Both the position numbers and the translations under genes were made by a program. Shown here piece by piece: positions 5,831 through 8,895 of a DNA stretch of 8,895 bases (its first letter is position 1; each line of letters opens with the position of its first letter). Location of the stretch: positions 1 to 8,895 of the forward strand of contig CAMMGP010000033.1 in the NCBI GenBank assembly GCA_946496415.1, written 5' to 3'. The DNA is from an uncultured Clostridia bacterium. Lineage in GTDB: Bacteria; Bacillota; Clostridia; Christensenellales; Aristaeellaceae. The notes under the pieces were generated by a model. The model was given only the letters and a program-made list of their open reading frames with translations. It did not search any database and was not told the origin of the DNA.

Positions 5831-7137
5831 GTGTTTGCCTCCAGTATCGCCGAAAGCACCTCGTCGCCGCGCCGCCCCACCGGGATCACCGGCTTTTCAA
5901 GGGCGCGGGAAACCTCTTCCAGCGTCATATCGTCCAAAAATACCGTTTCCCCATCGCGCAGCATGCATGCGGAGATGAGCACCGCCGCGCACTCCGCGCC
6001 TTGCAGTCCGCGCACGAGGTCGCCGCCGGTGAGCAGGCCGCTGACGGTGACGGAGGGACCGAAAAAGCCGTTTTCCAGCGCCCGGACTTCCACCGTCAGG
6101 CCCGTGAGAGGATGGGCGGCGAACATCTGCCGCAGAAACGGCGCCGCGGACACGCCGCAGGCGGCGAGGAGTTTTTGGCCCCCGCCAGGCTGCTTCTGTT
6201 CCTCCGGCAGGTCGGCGTATGCCTCGGAAAACTCCGTTTCCAAGAGGCGCAGCATGCCCACGCCGTCGTCGATCTGCTCATAGTCCTCGTATTCCCCGTC
6301 CTCCGGCAGGGGACGGCCGGCGGCGAGGTAGAACTCGTCCGAGGGGAAGACAAAGCGCGTGCCCAGCTTCTTTAGCAGCCTTTCTCGCCAGCGCCCGGCG
6401 ATGTCCAGCACGGCGCGCGCTTCCTCGGGCGTATATTTATGCAGCGTGCAGAGGCCCCCGCGGTGATCCGTCAGCCCCACGGGCACCGGCGCCAGCGACC
6501 GCGCCGCGGGGTGCGTGGCGGCGAGTTTTTCGATGGTGTCCTCCAGCGCCGCGCCGTCGTTGATGCCCGGGCAGAGCACTGCCTGCGCATGGAACTCTAT
6601 GCCGCCTTCGGCAAGCGCTTTAAGCTGCTCCGGCAGGCGCGCGCCCCGCGGCGTTCCGAGGATGCGGCTGCGCAGGAGCGGATCCATGGCGTGTACGGAG
6701 ATGTACAGCGGCGAGGCGTGGCGGCGGACGATGCGCTCAAGCTCACGATCCGAGACATTGGTCAGCGTCACGTAGTTGCCCATCATCAGGCTCATGCGCC
6801 AGTCGTCATCCTTGAGGCGCAGCGAGGGCCGCGCGTGCTCTGGCAGCTGATCGACAAAGCAGAACAGGCAATGGTTGCAGCAAAGGCGCATGCCGGACAT
6901 CAGCGGCTGGGCAAAGTTCAGCCCCAGCGGCTCGTATTCTTCCTTTTCGATATCGTATTCCGTTTCCACGCCGGCCCGGCGCGCCAGCAGGCGCACGCGA
7001 CTTTCGGCGCAGAGGGCCTCGTAATCGAGAAGGTCAACGATTGTCTCGCCGCCGATGCGCAAAAGTTCGTCGCCCGCGCGGATGCCTGCGCGCAGCGCCG
7101 GACTGCCTGTATCTACGGAAACGATCTTTTGCGCCAT
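5812..7137 (-). CDS. DUF512-family radical SAM protein with N-terminal PDZ-like domain
   Basis: A 441-residue protein of the DUF512 family, common in Clostridia and cyanobacteria and of unproven function. Residues about 4-60 form a PDZ-like module (VDTGSPALRAGIRAGDELL, INxx-type fold inferred). Then comes the iron-sulfur motif CCNHCLFC: read as C86-x3-C90-x2-C93 it is the canonical radical SAM CxxxCxxC. It continues into the family hallmark FVDQLP, RPSLRLKDDDWR and GNYVTLTN (about 104-127), SVHAMDP, and HAQAVLCPGINDG. The DUF512 region fills the C-terminal half. It should bind a 4Fe-4S cluster and S-adenosylmethionine, with the PDZ module perhaps binding a peptide partner. The start at 7137 has GGAGG five bases upstream; an ATG at 7158 has none and would sit only a few bases from the predicted transcript start. 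It is the first gene of the minus-strand operon and overlaps der by 19 bases, which hints at a link with ribosome or translation work. Confidence 0.92.
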   Translation of the reverse strand: MAQKIVSVDTGSPALRAGIRAGDELLRIGGETIVDLLDYEALCAESRVRLLARRAGVETEYDIEKEEYEPLGLNFAQPLMSGMRLCCNHCLFCFVDQLPEHARPSLRLKDDDWRMSLMMGNYVTLTNVSDRELERIVRRHASPLYISVHAMDPLLRSRILGTPRGARLPEQLKALAEGGIEFHAQAVLCPGINDGAALEDTIEKLAATHPAARSLAPVPVGLTDHRGGLCTLHKYTPEEARAVLDIAGRWRERLLKKLGTRFVFPSDEFYLAAGRPLPEDGEYEDYEQIDDGVGMLRLLETEFSEAYADLPEEQKQPGGGQKLLAACGVSAAPFLRQMFAAHPLTGLTVEVRALENGFFGPSVTVSGLLTGGDLVRGLQGAECAAVLISACMLRDGETVFLDDMTLEEVSRALEKPVIPVGRRGDEVLSAILEANTWQGRW

Positions 7138-7172
7138 TTCATCCTCCAAAACCTGCATAATGAACCATTCTT

Positions 7173-7201
7173 ATTATGGCCCAAACTCGGCCGTTCGTCA
7201 A
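7173..7201 (-). promoter_or_regulatory. Promoter of the DUF512-der-plsY operon
   Basis: On the minus strand TTGACG (7201-7196) is followed, after exactly 17 bases, by CATAAT (7178-7173). Each matches the sigma-A consensus at five of six positions. The expected start of transcription is near 7166, leaving a leader of about 29 bases before the ATG at 7137, enough for the GGAGG site. No other promoter this good was noticed in the minus-strand gene set. Confidence 0.7.
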
Positions 7202-7264
7202 TAGCGAAATGAGGGAACTTCCACCAAAAATTGTTGAAAAGGGCGGGATTTAACCATTATATGC

Positions 7265-7293
7265 TTGCCTTTTTGGCAAAAATAAAGTAAAAT
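7265..7293 (+). promoter_or_regulatory. Promoter of ppdK
   Basis: TTGCCT (7265-7270) and TAAAAT (7288-7293) are separated by 17 bases; the -10 matches consensus at five of six positions, the -35 at four. Transcription would start near 7300, giving a leader of about 47 bases. The -35 is half of a small inverted repeat (TTGCC, five T, GGCAA, 7265-7279), and the -10 lies in a 9-base direct repeat (AAAATAAAG at 7279-7287 and 7289-7297). An alternative pair, TTGAAA at 7234-7239 with TATATG at 7258-7263 (18-base spacer), lies upstream and could be a second promoter. Confidence 0.6.
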
Positions 7294-7346
7294 AAAGCGT
7301 CTTGAGACTTATTCCCGTGTGAATCTTGAATCTAGGGAGGAATACC

Positions 7347-8895
7347 ATGTCGACAAAGTATGTCTACCTCTTCAGCGAGGGCAACGCCACCATGCGCAAC
7401 CTCTTGGGCGGCAAGGGCGCCAACCTCGCGGAAATGACCTCGCTGGGTATGCCGGTGCCGCAGGGCTTCACCATCACCACCGAAGCCTGCACCCGCTACT
7501 ACGACGATGGCAAGACCATCGGCGCGGACATCCAGGAGCAGATCGACGCCGCTCTTGTCAAGATCGAGGAGATCAACGGCAAGAAGTTTGGCGACGCCAA
7601 GAATCCCCTGCTGGTTTCCGTGCGCTCCGGCGCGCGCGCTTCCATGCCGGGCATGATGGACACCATCCTCAACCTCGGCCTCAACGACGAAGTGGCCGCT
7701 GGCCTCATCGCCGGCAACCCCGATCCCAAGTTCGAGCGCTTCGTCTACGACTCCTACCGCCGCTTCATCCAGATGTTCTCCGACGTGGTGATGGAGATCC
7801 CCAAGAAGACCTTTGAGGTCATCATCGACGAAGTGAAGGACACCAAGGGCGTCACCGAGGATATCGATCTGGACGTCAACGACATGAAGGAACTCGTCGC
7901 CCGCTTCAAGGCCTACTACCACGAGCAGAAGGGTTCCGACTTCCCCACCGATCCCAAGGCGCAGCTGATGGAGGCCGTCAAGGCCGTGTTCCGCTCCTGG
8001 GACAACCCCCGTGCCAACGTCTATCGCCGCATGAACGACATCCCCTACAGCTGGGGCACCGCCGTCAACGTGCAGCCGATGGTGTTCGGCAACCTCAATG
8101 AAAATTCCGGCACCGGCGTCGCCTTCACCCGCGACCCCGCCACCGGCGAAAAGGCCCTGTTTGGCGAGTACCTCATCAATGCTCAGGGCGAAGACGTTGT
8201 GGCCGGCGTGCGCACGCCCAGCCCCATCGCCAAACTGAAAGAGGACATGCCCGCGGTGTACGAGCAGTTCCAGAGCATCGCCCATAACCTCGAAAACCAC
8301 TACCGCGACATGCAGGATATGGAGTTCACCATCGAAAACGGCAAGCTCTACATGCTGCAGACCCGCAACGGCAAGCGCACCGCCGCCGCCGCCCTGAAGA
8401 TCGCCGTCGACCTGGTGGACGAGGGCATGATCACCGAGGAAGAGGCCGTGTTGCGCGTGGAGCCCAAGCAGCTCGACAGCCTGCTGCACCCCATGTTTGA
8501 TACCAAGGCTCTGAAGGCCGCCAAGCCCATCGGCACCGGCCTTGCCGCCTCCCCGGGCGCTGCCTGCGGCCAGGTGGTGTTCACCGCCGAAGACGCCACC
8601 AAGTGGGCTGAGAAGGGCCACAAGGTCATCCTCGTGCGTCTGGAGACCTCTCCGGAGGACATCGAGGGCATGGTTTCCTCGCAGGGTATCCTCACCGTGC
8701 GCGGCGGCATGACCTCCCACGCTGCGGTCGTCGCCCGCGGCATGGGCACCTGCTGCGTCTCCGGTTGCTCCGAGATCAAGATGCGCGACCACGCCTTTGA
8801 ATTGGGCGGCAAGACCTACACCGAAGGCGACTGGATCTCCCTGGACGGCTCCACCGGCAAGATCTACGGCGAAGCCATCCCCACCGTCGAGGCCA
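7347..8895 (+). CDS. ppdK: Pyruvate, phosphate dikinase (partial, N-terminal 516 residues)
   Basis: PPDK interconverts pyruvate, ATP and phosphate with phosphoenolpyruvate, AMP and pyrophosphate in the cytoplasm. In anaerobic Clostridia it can replace or bypass pyruvate kinase, or make PEP from pyruvate. The start has GGGAGG six bases upstream. Seen: GGKGANLAEM (21-30), SVRSGARASMPGMMD (91-105) and the rest of the ATP-grasp nucleotide-binding domain, with LYMLQTRNGKRTA at its end; then the swivelling phosphohistidine domain with GGMTSHAAVVARG. His458 is the phosphate carrier, matching His455 of the Clostridium symbiosum enzyme; Thr456 is where regulatory kinase/phosphatase proteins act in relatives that have them. 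The C-terminal PEP/pyruvate barrel with its catalytic cysteine lies beyond the window (full length is usually about 875). The MTSH signature and the GARASMPGMMD stretch separate it from PEP synthase and PTS enzyme I. No break is seen. Confidence 0.97.
   Translation, partial: MSTKYVYLFSEGNATMRNLLGGKGANLAEMTSLGMPVPQGFTITTEACTRYYDDGKTIGADIQEQIDAALVKIEEINGKKFGDAKNPLLVSVRSGARASMPGMMDTILNLGLNDEVAAGLIAGNPDPKFERFVYDSYRRFIQMFSDVVMEIPKKTFEVIIDEVKDTKGVTEDIDLDVNDMKELVARFKAYYHEQKGSDFPTDPKAQLMEAVKAVFRSWDNPRANVYRRMNDIPYSWGTAVNVQPMVFGNLNENSGTGVAFTRDPATGEKALFGEYLINAQGEDVVAGVRTPSPIAKLKEDMPAVYEQFQSIAHNLENHYRDMQDMEFTIENGKLYMLQTRNGKRTAAAALKIAVDLVDEGMITEEEAVLRVEPKQLDSLLHPMFDTKALKAAKPIGTGLAASPGAACGQVVFTAEDATKWAEKGHKVILVRLETSPEDIEGMVSSQGILTVRGGMTSHAAVVARGMGTCCVSGCSEIKMRDHAFELGGKTYTEGDWISLDGSTGKIYGEAIPTVEA

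Noticed and set aside
5102..6283. A 393-codon open frame on the plus strand
   Set aside because: It crosses the der and DUF512 genes in antisense and shows no domain; the minus-strand genes explain this DNA fully.
7231..7256. Possible Rex-type redox operator upstream of ppdK
   Set aside because: TTGTT and TTTAACCA half sites are present, but their spacing and symmetry do not match the usual Rex palindrome; kept only as a loose inverted repeat.
7319..7816. A 165-codon plus-strand frame at the start of ppdK
   Set aside because: It is a shifted frame of ppdK. The GGGAGG site and the dikinase motifs fit the ATG at 7347, and the shifted product is arginine-rich filler.
7332..8792. A 486-codon open frame on the minus strand
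   Set aside because: It runs opposite ppdK, which is intact and strongly conserved. The antisense product is rich in valine, glycine, histidine and aspartate without recognisable motifs.

Overview
The window is GC-rich and densely coded. It looks like a chromosomal segment from a high-GC member of the Clostridia (Bacillota), possibly an uncultured gut lineage. The evidence is a linked set of a DUF512 radical SAM gene, der and plsY, a clostridial-type pyruvate phosphate dikinase, strong AGGAGG-type ribosome binding sites and sigma-A-like promoters. The phylum call is an inference from gene content; no marker RNA gene is present.

Layout. At the left edge (1-441, minus) is the N-terminal cupin part of an AraC-type regulator, cut by the window edge. 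Divergent from it, at 570-809 (plus), is a small protein that resembles an HPr phosphocarrier but has no histidine. It ends at a strong hairpin terminator (818-853), which can also serve the convergent genes to its right. From 7137 down to 884 six minus-strand genes lie head to tail: DUF512 radical SAM/PDZ protein, der, plsY, a xylulokinase-like FGGY kinase, a ComEC-like metallo-beta-lactamase lipoprotein, and an unrecognised 173-residue protein. Three junctions overlap (19, about 4 and 4 bases). A good promoter (TTGACG-17-CATAAT, 7173-7201) precedes the first gene. The set reads as one operon, perhaps broken by a 72-base spacer with a GC-rich hairpin between the kinase and the lipoprotein. 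Divergently, from 7347 (plus), runs ppdK with its own promoter (7265-7293). It leaves the window after residue 516.

How the genes fit together. Der (50S ribosome assembly) and PlsY (first acylation in phospholipid synthesis) are housekeeping genes. The DUF512 protein is a frequent clostridial neighbour of der with no settled function. The sugar kinase sits where gpsA, the enzyme supplying PlsY's glycerol-3-phosphate, often lies in Firmicutes. PPDK links pyruvate and phosphoenolpyruvate in PPi-dependent glycolysis. I see no RNA genes, insertion sequences, CRISPR arrays, prophage parts or defence genes. Most of the window is ordinary core genome; the less explained parts are the His-less HPr-like protein, the lipoprotein/unknown gene pair, and the placement of the kinase. 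The longest non-coding stretch is 209 bases (7138-7346) and holds the two divergent promoters.
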